Shown in pieces: positions 17,348-24,546 of a stretch of 47,848 nt of DNA (position 1 is its first letter; each line of letters starts with the position of its first letter). Origin of the DNA: Bacteroidales bacterium (GTDB lineage Bacteria; Bacteroidota; Bacteroidia; Bacteroidales; Paludibacteraceae); NCBI GenBank assembly GCA_004557405.1, contig SFDZ01000012.1:1-47848 (forward strand), read 5' to 3'. The notes beneath the pieces are model-generated. The model was not told the DNA's origin. It saw only the letters and a program-made list of their open reading frames with translations, and did not search any database. Made by a program: the position numbers and the translations under genes.

Positions 17348-19303
17348 TTATTCGGCATCATCTTTTTTGGCTGCTTTTTTTGTTGCCTTTTTGGCCGGTT
17401 TGGCTTCGGCTTCGCCTTCTGCTGCTGCGGCTTTTTTGGCGCGCGACGTTTTTTTGGCCGGTTTCTCGGCTTGCTCGTCAGCGTTTTTCTCAGCCTCTTT
17501 TTTGATCAATTTTTCGGTGGCTGCGGCTACCATCTCATTTTTCAGAGCCGACAAAGCGTCGATGTCGCCGAGTGTCGTTTTTTCGATCACGGGCAACTCT
17601 TCTTTTTGGGATTTTTTGGTTGCTTTTTTGCTGTCGGCGGCTTCGGCTTCGGCCGATGCAGCTTTGGCTTCGTCCTCGTGGATGCGGCTGTGCGACAAGA
17701 TGATGCGTTTGGTTTCTTTGTTGAATTCGATGACTTTGAAACTCAGTTTCTCGTCCATTTTGGCCATTGTGCCGTCTTCTTTCACCAAGTGTTTCGGTGT
17801 GGCAAAACCTTCGGCACCGTATGGCAATGCAACCACAGCGCCTTTGTCGAGCATCTCGATGATGGTGCCTTCGTGAATGCTGTCAGGCGTGAAAATGGTC
17901 TCGAACGCATCCCACGGATTTTCTTCCAATTGTTTGTGGCCGAGGCTCAAACGACGATTTTCTTTGTCTATTTCCAACACAACCACTTCGATTTCGGAAC
18001 CGATTTGTGTGAATTCCGACGGATGTTTGATTTTCTTCGTCCAACTCAAGTCGCTGATGTGAATCAGACCATCGATGCCTTCTTCAATCTCGACAAATAC
18101 ACCGAAGTTGGTGAAGTTGCGCACTTTGGCCATGTGGTGTGTGCCAACGGCATATTTGGTGTCGATGGTTTCCCACGGGTCGGCTTTCAGTTGTTTGATG
18201 CCGAGCGACATTTTGCGCTCGTTGCGGTCGAGGGTGAGGATGACGGCTTCGACGTCGTCGCCTATTTTCAAGAAATCTTGCGCGCTACGCAGGTGTTGGC
18301 TCCAACTCATTTCGCTGACGTGAATCAAACCTTCGACGCCCGGAATGACTTCGACAAATGCGCCGTAGTCGGTCATCATCACTACTTTGCCTTTCACATG
18401 GTCGCCTACCTGCAAGTTCGGGTCGAGGGCATCCCACGGGTGCGGTGTCAGTTGTTTCAAGCCGAGAGCAATACGTTTTTTCTCGTCGTCGAAATCGAGG
18501 ATAACCACATTGATTTTTTGGTCGAGTTGAACCACTTCCGACGGATCGTTTACACGTCCCCAACTCAAGTCGGTGATGTGAATCAAACCATCTACGCCGC
18601 CAAGGTCGATAAATGCACCGAACGAGGCAATGTTTTTGACAACGCCTTCGAGCACTTGACCTCTCTCGAGTTTCGAGATAATCTCTTTTTTCTGTTTCTC
18701 GAGTTCGGCTTCGATAAGGGCTTTGTGCGAAACAACAACGTTTTTGTATTCTTGGTTGATTTTAACGACTTTGAACTCCATCGTTTTGCCTACGAATATG
18801 TCGTAGTCGCGGATGGGTTTAACGTCGATTTGCGAACCCGGCAAGAAGGCTTCGATGCCGAAGACATCGACAATCATGCCGCCTTTGGTGCGACATTTTA
18901 CATAGCCTTTGATAATCTCTTCGTTGTTGAGGGCTTCGTTTACACGATCCCACGAACGCGAAGCACGGGCTGCTTTGTGCGACAGAATCAGTTGACCTTT
19001 TTTGTCTTCTTGGCTCTCGATGTACACTTCTACTTGGTCGCCGACTTTCAGGTCGGGGTTGTAGCGAAACTCGCTCATCGGAATGATACCGTCCGATTTG
19101 AAACCGATGTTTACCACTACTTCGCGTTTGTTCATCGAGATGATGGTGCCCATTACGACTTCTTTGTCTTTCACTTTGTTCAGTGTGTTGTCGTACTGTG
19201 CGGTAAGTTCTGCTTTTTCTTCTTTGGTTACAACATCGCCGTTTTCGTAGGCATCCCAATCGAAGTCAGCGGCAGGGGCTGCTTGAAATTTGTTTTCTTC
19301 CAT
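17348..19303 (-). CDS. rpsA: 30S ribosomal protein S1
   Basis: A 651-residue protein with six S1 RNA-binding domains. Several show the repeated G-x-h-I-H-h-S/T-D-L-S-W pattern (GVDGLIHITDLSWGR, GVEGLIHVSEMSWSQ, GIDGLIHISDLSWTK). The last 80 or so residues are a low-complexity tail rich in Ala, Lys and Glu (PAKKATKKAAKKDDAE end), longer than in E. coli S1. S1 delivers mRNA to the 30S subunit, which matters in Bacteroidota, where Shine-Dalgarno pairing is little used. I chose the ATG at 19303; a TTG 54 bases further upstream is also in frame. A perfect promoter at 19392-19421 gives a leader of about 80 bases. Ribosomal protein expression and possible autoregulation are inference. Confidence 0.95.
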   Translation of the reverse strand: MEENKFQAAPAADFDWDAYENGDVVTKEEKAELTAQYDNTLNKVKDKEVVMGTIISMNKREVVVNIGFKSDGIIPMSEFRYNPDLKVGDQVEVYIESQEDKKGQLILSHKAARASRSWDRVNEALNNEEIIKGYVKCRTKGGMIVDVFGIEAFLPGSQIDVKPIRDYDIFVGKTMEFKVVKINQEYKNVVVSHKALIEAELEKQKKEIISKLERGQVLEGVVKNIASFGAFIDLGGVDGLIHITDLSWGRVNDPSEVVQLDQKINVVILDFDDEKKRIALGLKQLTPHPWDALDPNLQVGDHVKGKVVMMTDYGAFVEVIPGVEGLIHVSEMSWSQHLRSAQDFLKIGDDVEAVILTLDRNERKMSLGIKQLKADPWETIDTKYAVGTHHMAKVRNFTNFGVFVEIEEGIDGLIHISDLSWTKKIKHPSEFTQIGSEIEVVVLEIDKENRRLSLGHKQLEENPWDAFETIFTPDSIHEGTIIEMLDKGAVVALPYGAEGFATPKHLVKEDGTMAKMDEKLSFKVIEFNKETKRIILSHSRIHEDEAKAASAEAEAADSKKATKKSQKEELPVIEKTTLGDIDALSALKNEMVAAATEKLIKKEAEKNADEQAEKPAKKTSRAKKAAAAEGEAEAKPAKKATKKAAKKDDAE

Positions 19304-19391
19304 TGTGGAAAAATTTTTTTTTGCGTCGGAGGTTTTGGCGTCCGACAGGTTAAACAATAGGGTTAATTATGCATTTGCGTAAAATGCGGCG

Positions 19392-19421
19392 CAAAGATAC
19401 AAAAAAATCGTTGAATAGCAA
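19392..19421 (-). promoter_or_regulatory. Promoter of rpsA
   Basis: Minus strand TTG (19419-19421), 19-base spacer, TATCTTTG (19392-19399). Full consensus match; it leaves an untranslated leader of roughly 80 bases before the ATG at 19303. Confidence 0.78.
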
Positions 19422-19456
19422 TGATTTTCAACGACTTTTTTTGCACATTTTGTTTT

Positions 19457-21259
19457 TTAGGCGTTTTTGCCTTGACGCTTGCGTTCGGTTTCGTCGAGTA
19501 TTATTTTGCGAATGCGCAGGTGATGCGGCGTAACTTCTACATACTCATCTTCTTTGATGTACTCGAGTGCTTCTTCGAGGCTGAAGACGATGGGTGGCGG
19601 CAGTGTCGCTTTGTCGTCGGCGCTTTTCGAACGCATGTTGGTCAGTTTTTTGGCCTTGGTTACGTTGATGACGATGTCGCCTTCTTTGGCATTTTCGCCC
19701 ACGACTTGTCCGGCGTAAACTTCGTCCTGCGGGAAAATGAAAAATCGGCCACGGTCTTGCAACTTGTCGAGGGCGTAGGCAAATGCCGTACCGGCTTCCA
19801 TGGCGATGAGCGACCCGTTTTGACGGCGTTCGATGTCGCCTTTCCAAGGCTGATATTCGGCAAAACGATGCGCCATGATGGCTTCGCCGGCCGACAGTGT
19901 CAGTATGGTGTTGCGCAGCCCGATGATGCCGCGCGATGGTATCATAAATTCCAATTGCAGACGGTCGTTTTGCGTTTCCATCATGGTGAGTTCACCTTTG
20001 CGGCGCGTTATCACGTCGATGATTTTGCTGGAATATTCTTCGGGCACGTTGATGGTGAGTTGCTCGATGGGCTCGCATTTCACGCCGTCTATCTCTTTGG
20101 TGATGACTTGCGGCTGACCGACTTGCAGTTCGTAGCCTTCGCGGCGCATGGTTTCGATGAGCACCGACAGGTGCAGCACGCCGCGTCCCGATACGCGCCA
20201 AACGTCGGAGGTATCCGATTTTTCGACGCGCAGTGCCAAGTTTTTGTCCAATTCGCGCATCAGGCGTTCGTGTATGTGGCGCGAGGTAACGTATTTGCCG
20301 TCCTGACCGTAGAATGGCGAGTCGTTGTTGGTGAACGACATGCTCATTGTCGGTTCGTCGATGGCGATGGGCGGCAAGGCTTCCGGCGTGTTGATGTCGG
20401 CAATGGTGTCGCCAATTTCAAATCCGTCGATGCCGACCATGGCGCAGATGTCGCCCGAGCCGACTTCGGCGGCGTCCACTTTGCCCAAACCGGTGAATGT
20501 GTTCAAGGTTTTGATGCGCGATTTCACGACGGTGCCATCGCGTTTGATGAGTGCCACGTCTTGGTTGGCTTTGAATGTGCCGCGGTGTACGCGCCCTACA
20601 GCGATGCGCCCTACATACGACGAGTAGTCGAGCGATGTGATGAGCATTTGCGCCGCACCTTCGATGTATTGCGGGGCTGGAATGTATTCGATGATGGCAT
20701 CGAGTAGGGCAGTGATGTTGTCGGTAGGTGTGCGCCAATCGGTTGACATCCAATTCTGCTTGGCCGAACCGTAGATGGTCTGAAAGTCGAGTTGGTCTTC
20801 GGTGGCGTTCAGGTTGCACATCAGGTCGAACACAGCCTCTTGGGCTTCGTCGGGGCGGCAGTTGGGTTTGTCGACTTTGTTGATGACGACAATGGGTTTC
20901 AGACCGATTTGCAGTGCTTTTTGCAGCACGAAACGTGTTTGCGGCATCGGCCCTTCGAACGCATCGACCAGCAGCAGACAGCCGTCGGCCATGTTGAGCA
21001 CACGCTCGACTTCACCACCGAAATCGGCGTGCCCCGGCGTATCGATGATGTTGATTTTGGTGCCTTTGTAGGTGATCGAAACGTTTTTCGACAGAATCGT
21101 GATGCCGCGTTCGCGTTCCAGGTCGTTGTTGTCCAAAATGAGTTCGCCCGTTTGCTGATTTTCGCGGAATAGTTGTCCGGCCAGCAGCATTTTGTCCACC
21201 AGCGTGGTTTTGCCGTGGTCAACGTGAGCGATAATTGCTATGTTACGAATATCTTGCAT
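19457..21259 (-). CDS. typA: GTPase TypA/BipA
   Basis: A 600-residue translational GTPase related to EF-G that aids ribosome assembly and stress or cold adaptation. G1 is AHVDHGKTT near the N terminus, G2 lies in RERGIT, G3 is DTPGHADFGG, and G4 is NKVD. Elongation-factor domains 2, 3 and 5 follow, with a TypA-type C-terminal domain ending in HHLRIRKIILDETERKRQ. I chose the ATG at 21259: it is preceded by TAAGG at 8 bases and lies after a -7 element (21284-21291). Starts further upstream would fall before the transcript begins. It sits after no obvious partner and is separated from rpsA by about 150 bases. Confidence 0.96.
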   Translation of the reverse strand: MQDIRNIAIIAHVDHGKTTLVDKMLLAGQLFRENQQTGELILDNNDLERERGITILSKNVSITYKGTKINIIDTPGHADFGGEVERVLNMADGCLLLVDAFEGPMPQTRFVLQKALQIGLKPIVVINKVDKPNCRPDEAQEAVFDLMCNLNATEDQLDFQTIYGSAKQNWMSTDWRTPTDNITALLDAIIEYIPAPQYIEGAAQMLITSLDYSSYVGRIAVGRVHRGTFKANQDVALIKRDGTVVKSRIKTLNTFTGLGKVDAAEVGSGDICAMVGIDGFEIGDTIADINTPEALPPIAIDEPTMSMSFTNNDSPFYGQDGKYVTSRHIHERLMRELDKNLALRVEKSDTSDVWRVSGRGVLHLSVLIETMRREGYELQVGQPQVITKEIDGVKCEPIEQLTINVPEEYSSKIIDVITRRKGELTMMETQNDRLQLEFMIPSRGIIGLRNTILTLSAGEAIMAHRFAEYQPWKGDIERRQNGSLIAMEAGTAFAYALDKLQDRGRFFIFPQDEVYAGQVVGENAKEGDIVINVTKAKKLTNMRSKSADDKATLPPPIVFSLEEALEYIKEDEYVEVTPHHLRIRKIILDETERKRQGKNA

Positions 21260-21283
21260 ATACATTACCTTAAAAACCGGCTG

Positions 21284-21291
21284 CAAAGTTA
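21284..21291 (-). promoter_or_regulatory. -7 element upstream of typA
   Basis: Minus-strand TAACTTTG, 25 bases before the typA ATG. No TTG box at the expected distance. Confidence 0.5.
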
Positions 21292-21617
21292 CAAAAAAAA
21301 TGAATAACAGCGGTTATGTTTGTTGCTTTTTGCCCAAAATATTGCATGTGGTTGCGGCCGATGGCGTTTTTTTACGGCAAAATTGTTGGTGGTTTGAAAT
21401 AATATGCCTATTTTTGCGCTATCAAAACCGTAAATGGCAGTAGCGACCGCCTGTGTTTTGATTGATACATATTCTGTAAGCGTTTAGTTTTACTATAACC
21501 GAAATTCGCCAAATTTCATCACCAGTAAAAACCGGACGACTACGTTCTGGCAGCTCTTGCTCCATGTAAGAATGTCAGGCGTGGTGAGTTGTTTATTGGT
21601 GGTAAGGCGTTTGGCGA
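21292..21617. other. Gene-free stretch, possible degraded sequence
   Basis: This is the first part of the roughly 450-base gap between the typA start and the gene at 21711. I see no convincing gene. From about 21540 onward the minus strand can be read for some 30 codons in more than one frame without a credible start or family match, which may mark a decayed gene or a conserved non-coding element. No tRNA, terminator or promoter with both boxes was found. Confidence 0.35.
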
Positions 21618-21693
21618 TGCCTCGGTTATGATAAACTGACATCTCCACGCTTTTTTTATTGTATTAACCGCCGATCTTGGAGATGGCGAGGCA
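21618..21693. repeat. Compound inverted repeat upstream of an AT-rich gene pair
   Basis: Two nested complementary pairs are seen: TGCCTCG (21618-21624) with CGAGGCA (21687-21693), and CATCTCCA (21640-21647) with TGGAGATG (21678-21685). Together they would fold into one two-tier hairpin ending 17 bases before the ATG at 21711. It could be an RNA leader structure, a terminator-like fold or a mobile-element end; the role is unknown. Confidence 0.55.
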
Positions 21694-21710
21694 CACAAAA
21701 ACAAAAAAAT

Positions 21711-21965
21711 ATGAATGATTTTTTTGAAAAAGTACTCAAACAATTTGACGAGCAAATTATTGATGCCGTTTTTTTGTTTATTCAACACGACAGGAATTTG
21801 ATGCGTGAGTACTTGGACACGCTTGCCAATGCAGGCAATCGTTTTCCTGCAAATCCCAATTTGGCTAAAACAATTTGCGAACACTATGGGCTTAAAACCA
21901 CCGATGAACGTTGCAATGAGCCAAAGAGTCTGTTAATTCAATCGTATGAGAAACTAAAAAAATAA
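21711..21965 (+). CDS. Small conserved-looking protein, unknown function
   Basis: An 84-residue acidic/hydrophobic protein, probably all-helical and cytoplasmic. Residues about 5-30 (FEKVLKQFDEQIIDAVFLFI) form an amphipathic helix, then QHDRNLMREYLDTL, and the C terminus has a KSLLIQSYEKLKK tail. I have the impression of similar small proteins in Bacteroidales with an IQ-DR-LM-EYL pattern, but I cannot name a family. The ATG follows an A-rich stretch without a Shine-Dalgarno sequence. It is 5 bases from the next gene, a lipoprotein, so the two are likely cotranscribed. Its base composition is clearly more AT-rich than the flanking core genes, which suggests recent acquisition. Confidence 0.65.
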   Translation: MNDFFEKVLKQFDEQIIDAVFLFIQHDRNLMREYLDTLANAGNRFPANPNLAKTICEHYGLKTTDERCNEPKSLLIQSYEKLKK

Positions 21966-21970
21966 CAAAC

Positions 21971-22381
21971 ATGAAAAAAATAATCTTTCTTGCATTTACT
22001 GCAATATGCATACTATTAAGCGGTTGTGAAACTAATGAACCTCCCAAACAAGAAGAGTCTGAAACTCAAGTAATTTTTTGCTGGGAACCTCAAGACACAC
22101 TGACTTATAACGATACTCACCTTTTTCCTGATGGCAAAGTTCGTTTTGTAATAGAAAAAGAAGGTTCTCAAGTCGCAGGTTTTACATTTACGAATAAACA
22201 ATTTAATGTGGATACATTTAATTTAGTGTCAAATCGTGATTATCAACTTTGCGGGTATAATAATAGCAATGAGGGTTGGCTTTTAGCAGATTTTACTCCT
22301 AAAGGTCAAATGCAAAAATATCGTATCCATTTTGATCAAACATATGGTTCTCTTTTGTTAGAGTTAACCGATTTTAAATGA
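21971..22381 (+). CDS. Small lipoprotein, unknown function
   Basis: A 136-residue protein with a lipoprotein signal peptide: MKK, a hydrophobic stretch (IIFLAFTAICILLSG) and the lipobox LSGC, with Cys19 as the lipid anchor. The following NEPPKQEESETQ is an acidic linker. The mature part, about 100 residues, looks beta-rich (VRFVIEKEGSQVAGFTFTN, KYRIHFDQTYGSLLLELTDF) and could be a small beta sandwich facing the periplasm or cell surface. No family is recognised. It is the second gene of an AT-rich pair and is followed by a strong hairpin terminator at 22422-22451, so the pair forms its own transcription unit. Confidence 0.7.
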   Translation: MKKIIFLAFTAICILLSGCETNEPPKQEESETQVIFCWEPQDTLTYNDTHLFPDGKVRFVIEKEGSQVAGFTFTNKQFNVDTFNLVSNRDYQLCGYNNSNEGWLLADFTPKGQMQKYRIHFDQTYGSLLLELTDFK

Positions 22382-22421
22382 TTATTCAGCCTTGCCGTCG
22401 TCCCGGTTGGTGCATAACACA

Positions 22422-22451
22422 AAAGCCTCGCACAGCTAAATGCGGGGCTTT
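22422..22451 (+). terminator. Rho-independent terminator after the lipoprotein gene
   Basis: An 11-bp stem (AAAGCCTCGCA/TGCGGGGCTTT, one T-G pair) with an 8-base loop, then TGTTGTGCTTG. Its core is nearly the same as the terminator at 23025-23051. Confidence 0.8.
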
Positions 22452-22515
22452 GTTGTGCTTGTTCATTTGTAACTTTACTGCGGCGTTTCTGTAACCTTAA
22501 AATTGGTGAGTTATT

Positions 22516-22545
22516 TTGCCGAATCGCCGGAATGTCGTAATTTTG
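22516..22545 (+). promoter_or_regulatory. Promoter of the orphan nuclease-fold-like gene
   Basis: TTG (22516-22518), 19-base spacer, TAATTTTG (22538-22545). Full consensus match, 27 bases before the ATG at 22573. Confidence 0.75.
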
Positions 22546-22572
22546 CAGTATAAAGTTTTCAAATTAACAATT

Positions 22573-23001
22573 ATGGGTTTATTAGACAACTACACCGGCA
22601 TTGGCATGAGCCCGCGCCCGCAATTTTTACACCAAGATTATATGCTTCATATAGCACATACTATGTACGATGAGGTGTTTGCGAATGGTATGATTGTTCG
22701 TACGGAATCGACTGTAACCGATAATTGGGACGACAAAGCCCCCGATGTAATTATTTACAATCGGAACAATGTGCCGCTGATGTTTTTGGAGATTACCATT
22801 CACCGCGAGTGCCGCAAAATAATGCGCAAATGCGAGAAATTGCAAACACGTTTCCCCGCGTGCGAGTGCTTTGTGTTCGATTACGAAACGCACGAACTGT
22901 TTTTGCTCGACGTGGCACAGCGTTGCTGGCATTCGAACGACGATGCGGAGTTGTGCTCGGCGTATTTGGCGCAGCCATTGATGCGCTATATCGAATTTTG
23001 A
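22573..23001 (+). CDS. Orphan protein with a possible PD-(D/E)xK-like fold
   Basis: A 142-residue soluble protein of no family I can name with certainty. The middle reads DNWDDKAPDVIIYNRNNVPL, then MFLEITIHREC and KCEKLQTRFPACECFVFDYE. This order (PD, a strand, E-I-T in place of E-x-K, a helix, a strand) resembles Uma2-like and other restriction-endonuclease-fold proteins; the lysine is replaced by threonine, so activity is uncertain. There are five cysteines in the C-terminal half. I chose the ATG at 22573 because the promoter at 22516-22545 excludes upstream starts. It stands alone between two related terminators, and no methyltransferase or partner gene is adjacent. Confidence 0.65.
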   Translation: MGLLDNYTGIGMSPRPQFLHQDYMLHIAHTMYDEVFANGMIVRTESTVTDNWDDKAPDVIIYNRNNVPLMFLEITIHRECRKIMRKCEKLQTRFPACECFVFDYETHELFLLDVAQRCWHSNDDAELCSAYLAQPLMRYIEF

Positions 23002-23024
23002 AGTTCGTCAGAAACGATATCGAG

Positions 23025-23051
23025 GCCTCGCACGTTGTTGATGTGCGGGGC
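23025..23051. terminator. Bidirectional terminator between the orphan gene and aroE
   Basis: A 9-bp stem (GCCTCGCAC/GTGCGGGGC, one T-G pair) followed by TTTGTTTTT on the plus strand. It lies between two convergent genes and probably serves at least the plus-strand one. Confidence 0.75.
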
Positions 23052-23072
23052 TTTGTTTTTGTGCTGCTGTCG

Positions 23073-23810
23073 TTAGTCGGACGTCCAGATGCGGTAGGCG
23101 GCTTCGGCTTGCAGGTGCAGCATTTCGAGGCCGTTTTTGGTCGTGGCACCATAATGTTCGCCGCGTGCCATAAAAGCGGTTTGTGCTGGATTGTACACAA
23201 GGTCGAACAGCAAGTGCTTGGATGTCAGTGCTTTGTATGGAATGTCTGGATAACTGTCGGTGTCGGGAAACATGCCGAGCGGTGTGGTGTTGATAATGAG
23301 TGTGTGTGTGGCGATGGCTTCGCGGTCGGTTTCGGCGTAGTCGAGGCGGCGCGGACCGGCTTCGCGCGACACATAAATCCATTCGATGCCCAATTTGTCG
23401 AGTACAAATGTAACGGCTTTCGATGCGCCGCCGGTGCCAAGCACAAGTGCGCGTTTGTGGTGCGGGCGCAGCAGTGGGCGCAGCGATTGTTCGAACCCGA
23501 TGGCGTCGGTGTTGTAGCCGATGAGGCGGCGTTTGCCGTCGGCGTTTGCAAATTTGATGGTGTTCACGGCGCCGATGGCGGCGGCGGTGTCGTCCAATCG
23601 GTCTAAATAGGGTATGATGGCGGTTTTGTACGGAATGGTAACGTTCAATCCGCTCCAATCGCCGGCCAAAAGGGTGGCGAAATCATCGGGCGACGCCACT
23701 TCGCACAAGGCATAGTCGGCGGCGATGTGCTGCTCGGAAAATTTGCGGGTGAAGTAGTTTTTCGAAAACGAATGCCCGAGTGTGCGTCCTATCAGTCCGT
23801 AGTGTTTCAT
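23073..23810 (-). CDS. aroE: Shikimate dehydrogenase
   Basis: A 245-residue enzyme that reduces 3-dehydroshikimate to shikimate with NADPH in aromatic amino acid synthesis. The N-terminal substrate domain carries GHSFSKNYF (shikimate-binding serines) and NVTIPYKT, whose Lys is catalytic, and GAVNTI. The dinucleotide loop is LGTGGASKAV, with YNTDAIGF before it. The C terminus has NGLEMLHLQAEAAYRIW. It is somewhat shorter than E. coli AroE (about 270) but complete. The ATG at 23810 overlaps the dedA stop by four bases (ATGA), so translation is likely coupled. Confidence 0.95.
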   Translation of the reverse strand: MKHYGLIGRTLGHSFSKNYFTRKFSEQHIAADYALCEVASPDDFATLLAGDWSGLNVTIPYKTAIIPYLDRLDDTAAAIGAVNTIKFANADGKRRLIGYNTDAIGFEQSLRPLLRPHHKRALVLGTGGASKAVTFVLDKLGIEWIYVSREAGPRRLDYAETDREAIATHTLIINTTPLGMFPDTDSYPDIPYKALTSKHLLFDLVYNPAQTAFMARGEHYGATTKNGLEMLHLQAEAAYRIWTSD

Positions 23811-24541
23811 GGCTCGGCGGAATGTTTTGCCTGCTTGTTGCGGTGGTGTGCAATGGCTTTTTTGATAATCACCCCGACGATGGCTGCTGCCACAACGACG
23901 ACCACTGCCACCGACAATTCGCGATTGTATTTGTCGATAAGGTCGGCTTGCCCGTGTGCCACATATCCCAATAGTGCCAACAGAATGTTCCAAATGCCGG
24001 CTCCGAGGGTGGTGTAGAGCAAAAAACTGCCGATGTTCATGCGCGCAAGTCCGGCCGGAATGGAAATGAGTTGTCTGATGCCCGGAACAAGGCGCCCGAT
24101 GAACGTGGAGATTTTGCCGTGGCGGTTGAAGTAGTCTTCGGCTTTGCGCACTTTGTCGCTGCTGAGCAGGCACAAACGCCCTATTTTGCTGTCGGCAAAT
24201 TTGTAAATAATCGGGCGTCCCAACCACAGTGCCAAAAGATAGTTGATGAGCGCGCCGATGAGTGCGCCGAGTGTGCCAAACACCACCACAAGGACGATGT
24301 TCATCGGGTTGTCGGGGCTGCTGGCAACGTAGGCGGCCGGCGGTATCACCACTTCCGACGGAAAGGGAATAAATGAACTTTCAAGTGCCATCAAGGCTGT
24401 GATGCTGCCGTAGTTCATGTTGGCGTCGTACCAGCCGATGATGCTGCTGACAATCGATTGGGTGGAGTCTTGCGGTTGTGCGTTTTGCGCGGTCAAAGAG
24501 CCGGCAACAAAAAGCAGTAATGCGATGAAGGTTTTTTTCAT
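23807..24541 (-). CDS. DedA-family (SNARE-associated) membrane protein
   Basis: A 244-residue inner-membrane protein of the DedA/VTT superfamily. It begins with a hydrophobic segment resembling a signal peptide (MKKTFIALLLFVAGSLTA). The DedA core follows, with ESSFIPFPSEVVIPPAAY, GALIGALINYLLALWLGRP, the conserved GRLVPGIRQLISIPAG and a final helix. DedA proteins act in lipid-carrier and phospholipid flipping; some members recycle undecaprenyl phosphate. The glutamate and proline-rich FPFPSE motif and the Arg pair in GRLVPGIR are present, so it should be functional. It lies between the TPR gene (5-base gap) and aroE (4-base overlap). Confidence 0.9.
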   Translation of the reverse strand: MKKTFIALLLFVAGSLTAQNAQPQDSTQSIVSSIIGWYDANMNYGSITALMALESSFIPFPSEVVIPPAAYVASSPDNPMNIVLVVVFGTLGALIGALINYLLALWLGRPIIYKFADSKIGRLCLLSSDKVRKAEDYFNRHGKISTFIGRLVPGIRQLISIPAGLARMNIGSFLLYTTLGAGIWNILLALLGYVAHGQADLIDKYNRELSVAVVVVVAAAIVGVIIKKAIAHHRNKQAKHSAEP

Positions 24542-24546
24542 AATAT

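Noticed and set aside
17171..19360. A 729-codon open frame on the plus strand
   Set aside because: It is exactly antisense to rpsA; the peptide is Phe/Cys-rich and of no family, a typical shadow of the S1 codon pattern.
19421..20707. A 428-codon plus-strand frame over typA
   Set aside because: Antisense to a clear TypA with all GTPase motifs; no domain of its own.
22725..23606. A 293-codon plus-strand frame over the orphan gene and aroE
   Set aside because: It crosses a terminator and the antisense of aroE; no family features.
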